Positions 1 through 8,332 of a stretch of DNA of 47,581 nucleotides are shown here, in pieces. The notes under the pieces were generated by a model. It made no database searches, had not been told where the DNA came from, and saw only the letters and a program-made list of their open reading frames with translations. Numbering within the stretch: the first letter of the stretch is position 1; each line of letters opens with the position of its first letter. The translations under genes and the position numbers were made by a program. Source of the DNA: Methanobacteriota archaeon (GTDB taxonomy: Archaea; Methanobacteriota; Methanobacteria; Methanobacteriales; Methanobacteriaceae); NCBI GenBank assembly GCA_023436175.1, contig JAEZKE010000125.1, forward strand, positions 1 to 47,581, written 5' to 3'.

Positions 1-667
1 AGATTATCCGTCTATTTGAGATACTTTTTAGATAATAAAATAGATTCATCATTACAAAATGCGCAATAAAAAAAGGAAAAGCGTAACTTTTTGTTAGATA
101 AGCCATGGATGCAAGAATTCCACATAATGCTCCATTATACAGATTCTGGGAATATGATGGATTAAAAATAAAATACAGGTAATATACTAAAAAACAGGTT
201 AATAGAAGGTCTACGGGATTATAACCTAATGCAAAGTAAAGTATCACAAAAATAGTTGGAAACAAAATCATTATTCTAATTTTATTGTCCATTTCAAATC
301 TATAAGACAAAAATAATGTCCCTATGATGGTAAAAATGCCTGTAATTAAAGATAATATTTTAGTTGCATACATTACAGATAGAGATGTTGAGTTGTATAA
401 TATAAATGGAATTAACAGCCATGGGAAAAGTGGTCCCCAGTATCCATTAATGGCATTTGAAAAATCACCAGTTGCATATAATTTTGCAATAGAAATAATG
501 ACGATTAAATCTCTGCTTACTGTATCATACTGGTAATATCCAATGAAATATGCCCCAAATATTGAATATACGGCTAAAAGTACTGTAAAACATATTACTT
601 TTTTGATATATGTGTTTAGCATAGTATTAATTGTATGTTGATAGTTAATAATCATGTAGTGGAACAT
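1..667 (-). CDS. GT-C (ArnT/PMT-like) membrane glycosyltransferase, 3' end beyond the window
   Basis: The reading frame is open on the minus strand from an ATG at 667 through base 1, so only about the first 222 residues are present. It shows alternating hydrophobic segments typical of a polytopic GT-C enzyme. A loop after the first membrane segment contains GYYQYD and SRDLIVIISIAKLYATG, in the position where GT39/ArnT enzymes carry a catalytic Asp. It aligns without large gaps to the protein at 1834-3432, with about half the residues identical by eye (shared KILSLI, FEMD, KSYAFPFFI, NRRII). Starts at 667, 655 and 622 are all in frame and none has a strong ribosome binding site; 667 gives an N-terminus about as long as the paralogue's. 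Family membership suggests transfer of a sugar from a polyprenyl phosphate on the outer face of the membrane; donor and acceptor are unknown. Confidence 0.75.
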   Translation of the reverse strand, partial: MFHYMIINYQHTINTMLNTYIKKVICFTVLLAVYSIFGAYFIGYYQYDTVSRDLIVIISIAKLYATGDFSNAINGYWGPLFPWLLIPFILYNSTSLSVMYATKILSLITGIFTIIGTLFLSYRFEMDNKIRIMILFPTIFVILYFALGYNPVDLLLTCFLVYYLYFIFNPSYSQNLYNGALCGILASMAYLTKSYAFPFFIAHFVMMNLFYYLKSISNRRII

Positions 668-953
668 TTTTTAAATTCATAAATTCAACAGTTTATAGCT
701 ATTTATAATTTAATTATTAAATGTATATCTGGATTAATTCGATTTACGATGTTATATTGAGAATACATTGGAAAATAAATAGTTATTTGGGTTTTTGTAA
801 GTGATTGGGAAGCTATTTCAGGTAAATTTAAAATTTAATGTTTTAAATTTTAAAGCATAAAAAATTTTTAAAAAATAAAATGCAAATTCTTTAAGCAGTC
901 ATTTACTAAAGTTGAAAATGTAAATTAAAGATAGAATTATATAAGGTAATTAC

Positions 954-1262
954 ATGAACGCTGTAACTGAAACTAATGATGGAATATTAGTAGATATAGA
1001 AGTTTCTCCCAAATCAAAGAAGTTTGAGATAATTGGTTACAACCAATGGAGAGAAAAAATAGAGATTAGAATAAAATCAGTTCCACAAAAAGGTAAAGCC
1101 AATAAGGAAATAATGAATGAATTCTCTGGTCTCACAGGGTCTCAAGTTGAGATTATTTCCGGACTTAAAAGCCAGCATAAGACTCTTCTAGTTTATAATG
1201 TTTCTAAATCTGAATTTTTAGATATTTTGAAGGATAAATTTAATTTAGAATTTGATAGTTGA
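954..1262 (+). CDS. DUF167 / UPF0235 (YggU-type) family protein
   Basis: A 102-residue soluble protein. The N-terminal half has the pattern DIEVSPKSKKFEI and the middle has VPQKGKANKEIMNEFS, the most conserved stretch of the DUF167/UPF0235 family, followed by VEIISGLKSQHKTLLV. Family structures are small alpha/beta folds; no biochemical function is established. The length matches archaeal members. AAGGT lies 8-12 bases before the ATG and supports this start. It lies between two divergently transcribed GT-C genes and is probably a housekeeping gene unrelated to the glycan locus. Confident on family, no function claimed. Confidence 0.85.
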   Translation: MNAVTETNDGILVDIEVSPKSKKFEIIGYNQWREKIEIRIKSVPQKGKANKEIMNEFSGLTGSQVEIISGLKSQHKTLLVYNVSKSEFLDILKDKFNLEFDS

Positions 1263-1491
1263 TATCCTGAAATTAGATCTTGAATAATTTTTATGTCCAA
1301 ATTAGGGGGTAATTAACTAAATTTTTATACCTTAAAATTTAACATCTAATAGTTAAAAACATAACCTATTAAACTTGTTTACATATGAGTTTTATGCTGT
1401 ATTCTTTAAATCATTTAAAACTAAAAATTAAGATATGTGTAACTGAAAAATATAAAGATTGGTAATTAACTGTAAAAGCAGGTTATTAAAC

Positions 1492-1722
1492 ATGACAAAT
1501 AAAAATACTAATTATTTACTGGCAGTTGTAGTTTTCATTATAGCTGTATATGCATTTTATACAAAGTACTATTTCAATGCGATGGGATGGCTTTTATTGG
1601 GTTTAACTCTGATTTTAATCAGCTATTTATCTAAAACTAGTGCAAATAGGAAATATTACATAATGGCACTTCCACTACCAATTTTGGCCTTAATTTGTTT
1701 TGTACTGGAGTTTTTTTATTAA
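1492..1722 (+). CDS. Small hypothetical membrane protein, three membrane segments
   Basis: A 76-residue protein made almost entirely of three hydrophobic segments (about residues 8-24, 30-46 and 57-75), separated by short basic or polar turns (TKYY, SKTSANRKYY). I chose the ATG at 1492 (MTNKNTNYLLA) because the 11 codons in front of it begin with TTG and look unlike a membrane protein N-terminus. No family was recognised. It is flanked by non-coding AT-rich stretches, so it may be a single-gene unit. Length and composition suggest a structural or accessory membrane peptide, but nothing in the sequence fixes a role. Confidence 0.55.
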   Translation: MTNKNTNYLLAVVVFIIAVYAFYTKYYFNAMGWLLLGLTLILISYLSKTSANRKYYIMALPLPILALICFVLEFFY

Positions 1723-1833
1723 AATACACTTTGATACTCTTAGATTAAATGAATATACAAACCTTAGCAAGTAATTATTGAACATTCACTTGAAAAAGCA
1801 TAAATTCTTAAGTAAAACTAAATTAATCTTGGG

Positions 1834-3432
1834 ATGCATCGAACGATTAATATGAATTTGATTAAACATATAACCAGTAATATTAGTTTAAGAAGTAATA
1901 TAAGTTTAATTTTAGCTTTAATGACTTTTTTGATATTAGGGGTTATTTCAATCAGATATTATCAGTATCAAATTAATCCTGATGGCCTAGTTTATATAAA
2001 AATTGCTAAAACCTATTTAATGGGTAACTATAGTAATGCAATTAGTACTTACTGGAGTCCACTTATATCCTGGCTTTTGGTCCCATTCCTTATTTTTGGT
2101 TTAAATCCATTATACGTGCTATTTTCTACAAAGATACTATCTTTAATTATAGGTTTCTTTACCATATTGGGCATTGGAAAGTTATCTAATAAATTTGAGA
2201 TGGATGAAATTATTCGAGCTGTAATTCTTTTTTCAACAGTTCCTGTGGTTTTATATTTTGCATACAGCGTTATCACGCCGGATTTATTGATGGTTTGCAT
2301 ACTTATTTATTATTTTAACATTATATTCAGCTCAAAATATTCTTATAATGTATCTAATGGCTTATTCTGTGGTTTTCTTGGTGCGTTAGCATATCTAAGC
2401 AAAAGCTATGCGTTTCCATTTTTCATTGTACATTTTATACTGTTTAACTTTCTTCATTACTTTAAAAATATTCAAAATAGACGAATAATCTTGAAAAATT
2501 TATTTTTGGGATTTACAGTATTTTTTGTTATAAGTGGAATTTGGATTGGCTTAATAAGTCAAAAAGAAGGCGAAGTAACCTATGGTACTTCAGGAGAATT
2601 TAATCATAATCTTGCAGGTCCGGAATCTAAGGGATGGGGAGTAACACATTATCTTGGTGGAATTACAACAGACGGATCTCTAACTCCTATTGCAGATGTC
2701 AAATCGTGGAGTCCACTTGAATCCTGGAATTATTTTAAATACCAGCTAAAGCTTATATATACTAATACACTCGCTACAATTCATATATACAGATTATTCT
2801 CATGTTTTTCGATTATAATACTGTTTGTATATTTAATGCTTTTTTGGCCGTTTAGAAAAGTTTTAACTGACAACAGGATATATCCACTTTTAACCATAAT
2901 CATATTTTCTGCAGGTTATCTTCCCATTTTAGTTGAAGAGAGATACTTATGGATTGTATATATTTTATTAATTTTAATGGGAGGCTACTTGCTTAATGAC
3001 TTGTTTAAATATAACTTTTTTGCTGATAGAAAGGGTATAAAAAGTATAATTTTGCTGGTTTTTGCAATCTCATTTATATGGATGCCAGTATCATTTTTGA
3101 ATGAAAATATTAATTCAGATAAAGAAATCTATAACCTGGCGAATCTTATTGAAGATCAATATAATGTGCATGGAAATATAGCAGTTAATCAGGATAATAA
3201 AGGAATATCTATAGCTTATCTGTCATATTATATGGGGACTAACTATTTGGGACAAGCAGATAATACCAGTAATTCTAAACTACAGGAACAGTTGAAAAAG
3301 TATAATGTTGACTTTTATATGATATGGGGGGATAATAAATCTATTATTAGGGGATATAAAGAAATTACGAACGGTAAAATGGGTATTTTAAAGATATATT
3401 CTATAAATGATGAAGTATACGTAGATAATTAA
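1834..3432 (+). CDS. GT-C (ArnT/PMT-like) membrane glycosyltransferase
   Basis: A 532-residue polytopic protein with about ten hydrophobic segments, ending in a soluble C-terminal region of roughly 120 residues. After the first membrane segment the loop NPDGLVYIKIAKTYLMGN has an Asp near residue 50, the position of the catalytic acid in the first extracytoplasmic loop of GT39/GT83 enzymes. Such enzymes use polyprenyl-phosphate sugars outside the membrane. It is a close paralogue of the truncated gene at 1-667. The start at 1834 has only a weak GGG in front; the ATG at 1852 (MNLIKHIT) is a possible alternative. A TATA-like element follows the gene, so galU is probably transcribed separately. 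Substrate unknown. Confidence 0.75.
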   Translation: MHRTINMNLIKHITSNISLRSNISLILALMTFLILGVISIRYYQYQINPDGLVYIKIAKTYLMGNYSNAISTYWSPLISWLLVPFLIFGLNPLYVLFSTKILSLIIGFFTILGIGKLSNKFEMDEIIRAVILFSTVPVVLYFAYSVITPDLLMVCILIYYFNIIFSSKYSYNVSNGLFCGFLGALAYLSKSYAFPFFIVHFILFNFLHYFKNIQNRRIILKNLFLGFTVFFVISGIWIGLISQKEGEVTYGTSGEFNHNLAGPESKGWGVTHYLGGITTDGSLTPIADVKSWSPLESWNYFKYQLKLIYTNTLATIHIYRLFSCFSIIILFVYLMLFWPFRKVLTDNRIYPLLTIIIFSAGYLPILVEERYLWIVYILLILMGGYLLNDLFKYNFFADRKGIKSIILLVFAISFIWMPVSFLNENINSDKEIYNLANLIEDQYNVHGNIAVNQDNKGISIAYLSYYMGTNYLGQADNTSNSKLQEQLKKYNVDFYMIWGDNKSIIRGYKEITNGKMGILKIYSINDEVYVDN

Positions 3433-3454
3433 ATCAATAAAAAAACCAAAAAAG

Positions 3455-3462
3455 TTTATAAG
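3455..3462 (+). promoter_or_regulatory. Putative archaeal TATA box upstream of galU
   Basis: TTTATAAG preceded by a purine-rich CCAAAAAAG stretch resembles a BRE plus TATA element. Initiation about 25 bases downstream would leave a leader of about 50 bases before the galU ATG at 3538. Assigned by eye only. Confidence 0.4.
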
Positions 3463-3537
3463 TCATTTTAGATGTAAGTATAATATGTATAATTAAAGAA
3501 TTTAAACATTTAACATGTAATTTATAGGTGAACAGTT

Positions 3538-4383
3538 ATGAAAGCGGTGATACCGGCGGCTGGACTTGGTACAAGGTTTTTACCTGCCACAAAAGCGCAA
3601 CCAAAAGAAATGCTTCCAGTTTTTAATAAACCAACGATACAATACGTAGTTGAAGAAGCTGTAGCTTCTGGAATAGATGATATACTAATAATAACAGGAA
3701 AAGGTAAGCGATCCATTGAAGATCATTTTGACAGGGCTTTTGAATTAGAATATTTCCTCAAAAATGGGGGAAAAACGGATTATCTTAAAGAAGTAGAGTA
3801 TATATCCGAGCTTGCAGACATTTATTATGTAAGGCAGAAAAAGCAGAAGGGACTTGGAGATGCAATATCCTGTGCAAAAAAACATATTGACGGCGATCCA
3901 TTTGCTGTTTTGCTTGGAGATACCATAGCTCAGTCTAAAATCCCCTGTACAAAGCAGCTTATGAAAGTTTATGATAAATATGAATCTTCCGTAATTGCTA
4001 TAGAAGAAGTTCCTGATGAAAAAGTAGAAAGATATGGAATAATTAAGGGATCTAAAATTGATGATTCCCTCTATAAAATTGAAGATTTAGTTGAAAAACC
4101 TAAATTAGAAGATGCTCCATCAAATTTGGGAATTATTGGAAGATATTTGCTGACTCCTGATATTTTTGATTATATTGATGACGTTTCACCAGGTGTAGGT
4201 GGTGAAATTCAACTTACAGATGCTTTAAGGCATTTAGATGAAAGCTACGGTTGCATATTCAATGGTAAACTCCATGACATTGGAAATACTGTCGACTGGC
4301 TTAAAAGTTCAATTGAAATTGCAATGGAAAATGAAGATGTTAAGAAAGAATTAATAGAGCATTTAAGCAATCTCCTAAAATAA
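3538..4383 (+). CDS. galU: UTP-glucose-1-phosphate uridylyltransferase
   Basis: A 281-residue soluble enzyme that makes UDP-glucose from UTP and glucose 1-phosphate, feeding glycan synthesis. The N-terminal nucleotide-binding signature is clear (PAAGLGTRFLPATK at about residues 7-20, then PKEMLPV). Further family landmarks are LLGDTIAQSK, VEKPK, GRYLLTPDIF and GEIQLTDAL. Length is normal for archaeal and bacterial GalU. GGTGA ends six bases before the ATG and fixes the start. It lies at the head of a glycosyltransferase series, which fits UDP-sugar supply. A related nucleotidyltransferase acting on another sugar 1-phosphate cannot be excluded from sequence alone. Confidence 0.9.
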   Translation: MKAVIPAAGLGTRFLPATKAQPKEMLPVFNKPTIQYVVEEAVASGIDDILIITGKGKRSIEDHFDRAFELEYFLKNGGKTDYLKEVEYISELADIYYVRQKKQKGLGDAISCAKKHIDGDPFAVLLGDTIAQSKIPCTKQLMKVYDKYESSVIAIEEVPDEKVERYGIIKGSKIDDSLYKIEDLVEKPKLEDAPSNLGIIGRYLLTPDIFDYIDDVSPGVGGEIQLTDALRHLDESYGCIFNGKLHDIGNTVDWLKSSIEIAMENEDVKKELIEHLSNLLK

Positions 4384-4435
4384 TCAATATTTTTAATTAT
4401 TTTTATTAATTCTACATTTCTTTTTTTATTGATTA
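4381..4435 (+). terminator. Possible transcription terminator after galU
   Basis: TAATCAATA at 4381-4389 (beginning with the galU stop codon) is perfectly complementary to TATTGATTA at 4427-4435. A run of seven T lies at 4421-4427, beside the second arm. T runs terminate archaeal transcription; the hairpin may assist. Called by eye. Confidence 0.4.
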
Positions 4436-4534
4436 TTAAGCAAATTATATAAGCAATACTATCAAAAATTGAACAGTATACTGAATTATTTATGATTAAA
4501 AATATTATACGAAGATAATAAACTAAGTGATTTT

Positions 4535-5659
4535 ATGAAGATTTCAATTGTCATCCCTGCATTAAATGAAGAGGGAATCGTGGGTAAAACAGTCAGATCA
4601 GTTCCAGTTGAAAAATTAAGGAAGAATGGGCTTGATGTTGAGATAGTGGTAGTAGATAATGCATCAACTGATAATACAGCTTCAGAAGCACGTGAAGCTG
4701 GAGCAAGAGTAGTATATGGAGAAAAAAGAGGATATGGTAATGCTTATTTAAAAGGATTTGCTGAAGCAGAAGGAGATATAATTGTAATGGGAGATGCAGA
4801 TGGTACCTATCCTTTTCAAATGACATATGAATTTATTCAGCCTATACTGAATGGGGAAGCAGATTTTGTAATGGGCTCTAGACTTAAAGGAGATATAAAG
4901 AAAGGAGCTATGCCTGCACTCCACCAGTACATAGGTAATCCCTTTCTTACATGGGTACTAAATGTTCTATTTAAAGCCGGAATTTCTGATGCTCATTGTG
5001 GAATGAGGGCCATAAAAAAGGATACTTTAGACGAATTAAATCTTAAAAGTAGTGGAATGGAATTTGCTTCTGAAATGGTTATTGAAGCAGCCAGAAAAAA
5101 CGTTAAAATGGCTGAGATTCCAATTACATATTATCCTAGAGAGGGTGAATCTAAGCTAAGTTCTTTTTCAGATGGTTGGAGACACCTAAGGTTTATGATG
5201 CTTTATAGGCCCACACCGTTTCTTTTGGGTCCAGGTCTAATAGTACTGATTGTAGGTATAGCTCTAACTTTTGGTGTCTTTTTCGGATTCCAATCTAGGA
5301 GACACACTTTAATTTTAGGTAGTTTACTTCTTATTATTGGATATCAAATGCTTCTGGCGTGGATACAGTTTGGAGCATTTGGAATGGTTAATGGAATCAC
5401 TGGAACTTCTGGGACGATAAAAAAATTTGTTAATTATCACTCACTTGGAAGAGAACTATTTTTAGGGCTTCTTCTTTTAGTTTGTGGAGTACTTGTAGGG
5501 TTTAAAGTACTGTTCAGCTGGCAGGCAGTTGGATTTGGAGCTCTTTCTGAGATTCAGTTTGCAACATTGGCTTTGATATTATCCATCTTAGGGATTCAAA
5601 CTATATTCTCAGGAATGTTCTTGAGCTTGCTGCTTTTAAACAGCGACTATGACGATTAA
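4535..5659 (+). CDS. Family 2 glycosyltransferase with C-terminal membrane domain (polyprenyl-phosphate sugar synthase-like)
   Basis: A 374-residue protein. Residues 1 to about 220 form a GT-A domain of dolichyl-phosphate mannose/glucose synthase type: IVIPALNEE at 4-12, VVDNASTDNT near 40, and the metal-binding GDADGTYPF near residue 87. The C-terminal third holds about four membrane segments. Such enzymes load a sugar from a nucleotide onto a polyprenyl phosphate at the inner face of the membrane, providing the donor for GT-C enzymes like those at 1-3432. The upstream galU would supply UDP-glucose, consistent with but not proving glucose as the sugar. GTGAT precedes the ATG. Followed by a hairpin array. 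Confidence 0.85.
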   Translation: MKISIVIPALNEEGIVGKTVRSVPVEKLRKNGLDVEIVVVDNASTDNTASEAREAGARVVYGEKRGYGNAYLKGFAEAEGDIIVMGDADGTYPFQMTYEFIQPILNGEADFVMGSRLKGDIKKGAMPALHQYIGNPFLTWVLNVLFKAGISDAHCGMRAIKKDTLDELNLKSSGMEFASEMVIEAARKNVKMAEIPITYYPREGESKLSSFSDGWRHLRFMMLYRPTPFLLGPGLIVLIVGIALTFGVFFGFQSRRHTLILGSLLLIIGYQMLLAWIQFGAFGMVNGITGTSGTIKKFVNYHSLGRELFLGLLLLVCGVLVGFKVLFSWQAVGFGALSEIQFATLALILSILGIQTIFSGMFLSLLLLNSDYDD

Positions 5660-5691
5660 TTTGAGTTTGAACGAATTTACAATTCATTTAT

Positions 5692-5871
5692 CACAAAAAC
5701 CAGGTTTTTGTGAATTTTGATATAATAAATTGAAAATTTCGTAAAAACTGGAAATTTTTGCCGTTACGAAATAAAGTTTTGTAAACGTCAAAATCGTAGA
5801 TTTTGACAGATTTTCGATGCTCCAAAAACCATAGGTTTTTGAGAGAATTTTTGAGAGGTTTTTCGAACCTC
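5692..5871. repeat. Array of short perfect hairpins (array 1)
   Basis: Five inverted repeats lie head to tail. 5692-5712: CACAAAAAC, loop CAG, GTTTTTGTG. TTCGTAA at 5738-5744 pairs with TTACGAA at 5764-5770. 5787-5807: GTCAAAATC, loop GTA, GATTTTGAC. 5823-5841: CAAAAACC, loop ATA, GGTTTTTG. 5855-5871: GAGGTT, TTTCG, AACCTC. Three of the five have 3-base loops. The array sits between the GT2 gene and the 5899 start, so it would form the leader of the following GT4 message. The same style of repeat recurs near 15353-15545 and 22753-22870. Confidence 0.8.
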
Positions 5872-5898
5872 CATAATTTTATAGTATTGGGGTTGAAT

Positions 5899-7026
5899 AT
5901 GAAAATTGCATTTATTTATGATGCTGTTTATCCTTTTATAACTGGAGGGGCAGAAAAAAGAGTCTATGAACTGGCAAAACGCCTTGTTCAAAGGGGCCAT
6001 GAAGTTCACTGGTATGGTGTTGGATGGTGGTGGCCTGAAAGTGGGAAAAAGGACATTGAAATGGAAGGAATTCATTTACACGGTGTTTGTAAACCTATGG
6101 ATCTATACAAAGGTGAAAGAAGATCTGTAGCTGAAGCTGTTAATTTTGCAGCGCGTCTCCTTCCAAAATTAGGCAGGGCCAAATTTGATGTTATTGACTG
6201 TCAGGGATTCCCCTTCTTTTCATGCTTTACTGCCAAAGTAAACTCCATATTTGGGGGTTCTCCTCTTGTAATTACTTTACATGAAGTATGGAATGATTAC
6301 TGGTATGAATATTTAGGTAAAGCAGGATTTTTTGGTAAATTAGTTGAAAAATTGATGGTCAATCTCACTGGTAGAATTATAACAGTTTCAAAGAAGACTA
6401 AAAAAGATTTAAATGCTATGAAACCATCTGAAAAATCTGTAATTATTCCTAATGGTATTGATTTTAATTATATTAATGGCGTAAGTCCTTCAAATGAAAA
6501 TTCAGATATTATATTTGCAGGTAGGTTAATTAAAGAAAAAAATGTTGATATATTAATTAAAGCAATTCCAAGTGTTAAAGAGAAAATTCCACATGTAAAA
6601 TGCTGTATAATTGGTGATGGTCCAGAAAGGCCTAAACTCGAGAAATTGGTGCAAGAACTGGACATGCAGACTAATATCGAATTTAAAGGATTTATGAAAG
6701 ATTATAATGACTTGATTTCATACATGAAAGCCTCGGAAGTTTTTGTCCTGCCTTCTGTAAGGGAAGGATTTGGAATAGTTGTAATTGAGGCAAATGCATG
6801 TGGACTTCCAGTGGTTGTGGTAAACCATAAAATGAATGCTGCATCTGACCTTATAATTAACAATAAGAATGGAATTATATCTGATTTTTCTAAAGAAGAT
6901 ATTGCAGAGAATATAATTAGCATGATTGATAAAAAGAAAAAAATGCAAAATGATTGCATCCAAAATTCAAGAAAATACGATTGGGATAAAATTGTAGATA
7001 CACTTGAAGAATTTTATAAAGGATAG
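5899..7026 (+). CDS. GT4-family glycosyltransferase
   Basis: A 375-residue GT-B enzyme. The N-terminal domain begins MKIAFIYDAVYPFITGGAE with the Gly-Gly acceptor-side motif. The C-terminal domain carries IIPNGIDF, FAGRLIKEKN, GDGPERPKL and the E-x7-E motif REGFGIVVIE (around residue 287). GT4 enzymes are mostly retaining transferases using nucleotide sugars in the cytoplasm. The open frame extends upstream into the hairpin array, but the ATG at 5899, preceded by GGGGTTG, gives the normal family N-terminus. It is followed after 58 bases by another GT4 gene. Sugar specificity cannot be read from the sequence. Confidence 0.85.
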   Translation: MKIAFIYDAVYPFITGGAEKRVYELAKRLVQRGHEVHWYGVGWWWPESGKKDIEMEGIHLHGVCKPMDLYKGERRSVAEAVNFAARLLPKLGRAKFDVIDCQGFPFFSCFTAKVNSIFGGSPLVITLHEVWNDYWYEYLGKAGFFGKLVEKLMVNLTGRIITVSKKTKKDLNAMKPSEKSVIIPNGIDFNYINGVSPSNENSDIIFAGRLIKEKNVDILIKAIPSVKEKIPHVKCCIIGDGPERPKLEKLVQELDMQTNIEFKGFMKDYNDLISYMKASEVFVLPSVREGFGIVVIEANACGLPVVVVNHKMNAASDLIINNKNGIISDFSKEDIAENIISMIDKKKKMQNDCIQNSRKYDWDKIVDTLEEFYKG

Positions 7027-7084
7027 ATGATTATAGATTAAAAGCAAAGCTTTTTTGATTGATTTATTATTGAAGTGAGAAAAA

Positions 7085-8203
7085 ATGAAGATAGTCCAAA
7101 CGCCAGTTAGATTTTATCCGTTTATAGGTGGTGTGGAAAATTATGTGTACTATTTATCAAAGGAATTAGTTAAATTGGGCCATGATATTACTGTTATTTG
7201 TGCAAATGAACCTGCATCAAAAAAACAAGAAGTTATTGACAATATTACAGTAAAAAGGCTCTCATATTTCGGTAAAATCGCCAATACTAATATAACTCCA
7301 CAGTTGCCACTTGCATTATCAAAAGAAGACTTTGATATTATTCATACTCATGTACCTACTCCCTGGAGTGCTGATTGGAGTAGTATAGTCTCTAAATTTA
7401 AAAAAAAGCCTTTAATTGTTACTTATCATAACGATATAATTGGGGAAGGTATTGCAAATTATATTGCCGGATTTTATAATTCTACAGCTTTAAAGTCACT
7501 GTTAAATAAAGCAGATAAAATAATAATTACTCAACCTAATTATCTCTATTCATCCCCATACTTGGGGGAATATAAGGCTAAGATTGAAGTTGTACCAAAT
7601 GGTGTCGATGTGGATAAATTTAAGCCTTTTAACATAGATAAACATGAAAACAGCATATTTTTCCTGAGTCTTTTAGACGAATTTCATAGATATAAAGGCT
7701 TAGATTATTTATTAAATGCATTAAAAATAGTGAAATGTGAGATAGAAGATGTAAAATTAATAGTTGGTGGAAAAGGTAAGTTATTAGAGTATTACAGTGA
7801 TATGGTAAATGATATGGGTTTAGGAGCCAATGTTGAGTTTCATGGTTTTATTCCAGATGAAAAAATTGTGGAATACTACAATAAATGCAGTGTTTTTGTG
7901 CTGCCTTCTATATCATCAAAACAGGAGGGCTTTGGTATCGTTGCATTAGAGGCACTTTCTTGTGAAACTCCAGTAATAAGTACTGAAATTGTGGGTGTAG
8001 CAGCTGATGTCAAGGAAAGTAATTCTGGTTTAATTGTCCCGCCTAAAGATGTAAATGAACTGGCGGATGCAATACTTAAAATATTAACCAATAAAGATTC
8101 ATCTCGAAAAATGGGAATTAATGGAAGAAAACTTGTAAAAGAAAAGTATACGTGGGCAGGTATTGCTAAAATGGCTGAAAAAATTTATAAAGAGTTGTTA
8201 TAA
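7085..8203 (+). CDS. GT4-family glycosyltransferase
   Basis: A 372-residue GT-B enzyme. N-terminus MKIVQTPVRFYPFIGGVEN has the typical FxPxIGGVE acceptor-site motif. HTHVPTPWSAD, VVPNGVDVDKF, GGKGKL and KQEGFGIVALEALSCETPV (the E-x7-E motif near residue 280) follow in the order expected for GT4. AAGTGAG before the ATG supports the start. It has the same orientation as the GT4 gene 58 bases upstream, so they may be cotranscribed. Predicted to add a sugar to a lipid-linked or precursor glycan on the cytoplasmic face of the membrane. Donor unknown. Confidence 0.85.
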   Translation: MKIVQTPVRFYPFIGGVENYVYYLSKELVKLGHDITVICANEPASKKQEVIDNITVKRLSYFGKIANTNITPQLPLALSKEDFDIIHTHVPTPWSADWSSIVSKFKKKPLIVTYHNDIIGEGIANYIAGFYNSTALKSLLNKADKIIITQPNYLYSSPYLGEYKAKIEVVPNGVDVDKFKPFNIDKHENSIFFLSLLDEFHRYKGLDYLLNALKIVKCEIEDVKLIVGGKGKLLEYYSDMVNDMGLGANVEFHGFIPDEKIVEYYNKCSVFVLPSISSKQEGFGIVALEALSCETPVISTEIVGVAADVKESNSGLIVPPKDVNELADAILKILTNKDSSRKMGINGRKLVKEKYTWAGIAKMAEKIYKELL

Positions 8204-8332
8204 TAATAGTAATTCAAATAATTTAGGAAGATTATAATACTATTAATCAAATAAATAATAGCTGTTAAAATTGGAAGCATGCAATGGTGGATGAATTAAT
8301 TCAGAAAATTTCGTTATTAAGGAGAACAGTGA

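Noticed and set aside
5692..5871. CRISPR-like or tandem repeat array
   Set aside because: The units do not share a direct repeat; each has its own arm sequence and there are no equal-length spacers.
5803..5898. Upstream extension of the GT4 reading frame (MTDFRCSKNH...)
   Set aside because: It is the hairpin array read as codons; the normal family N-terminus and ribosome binding site are at 5899.
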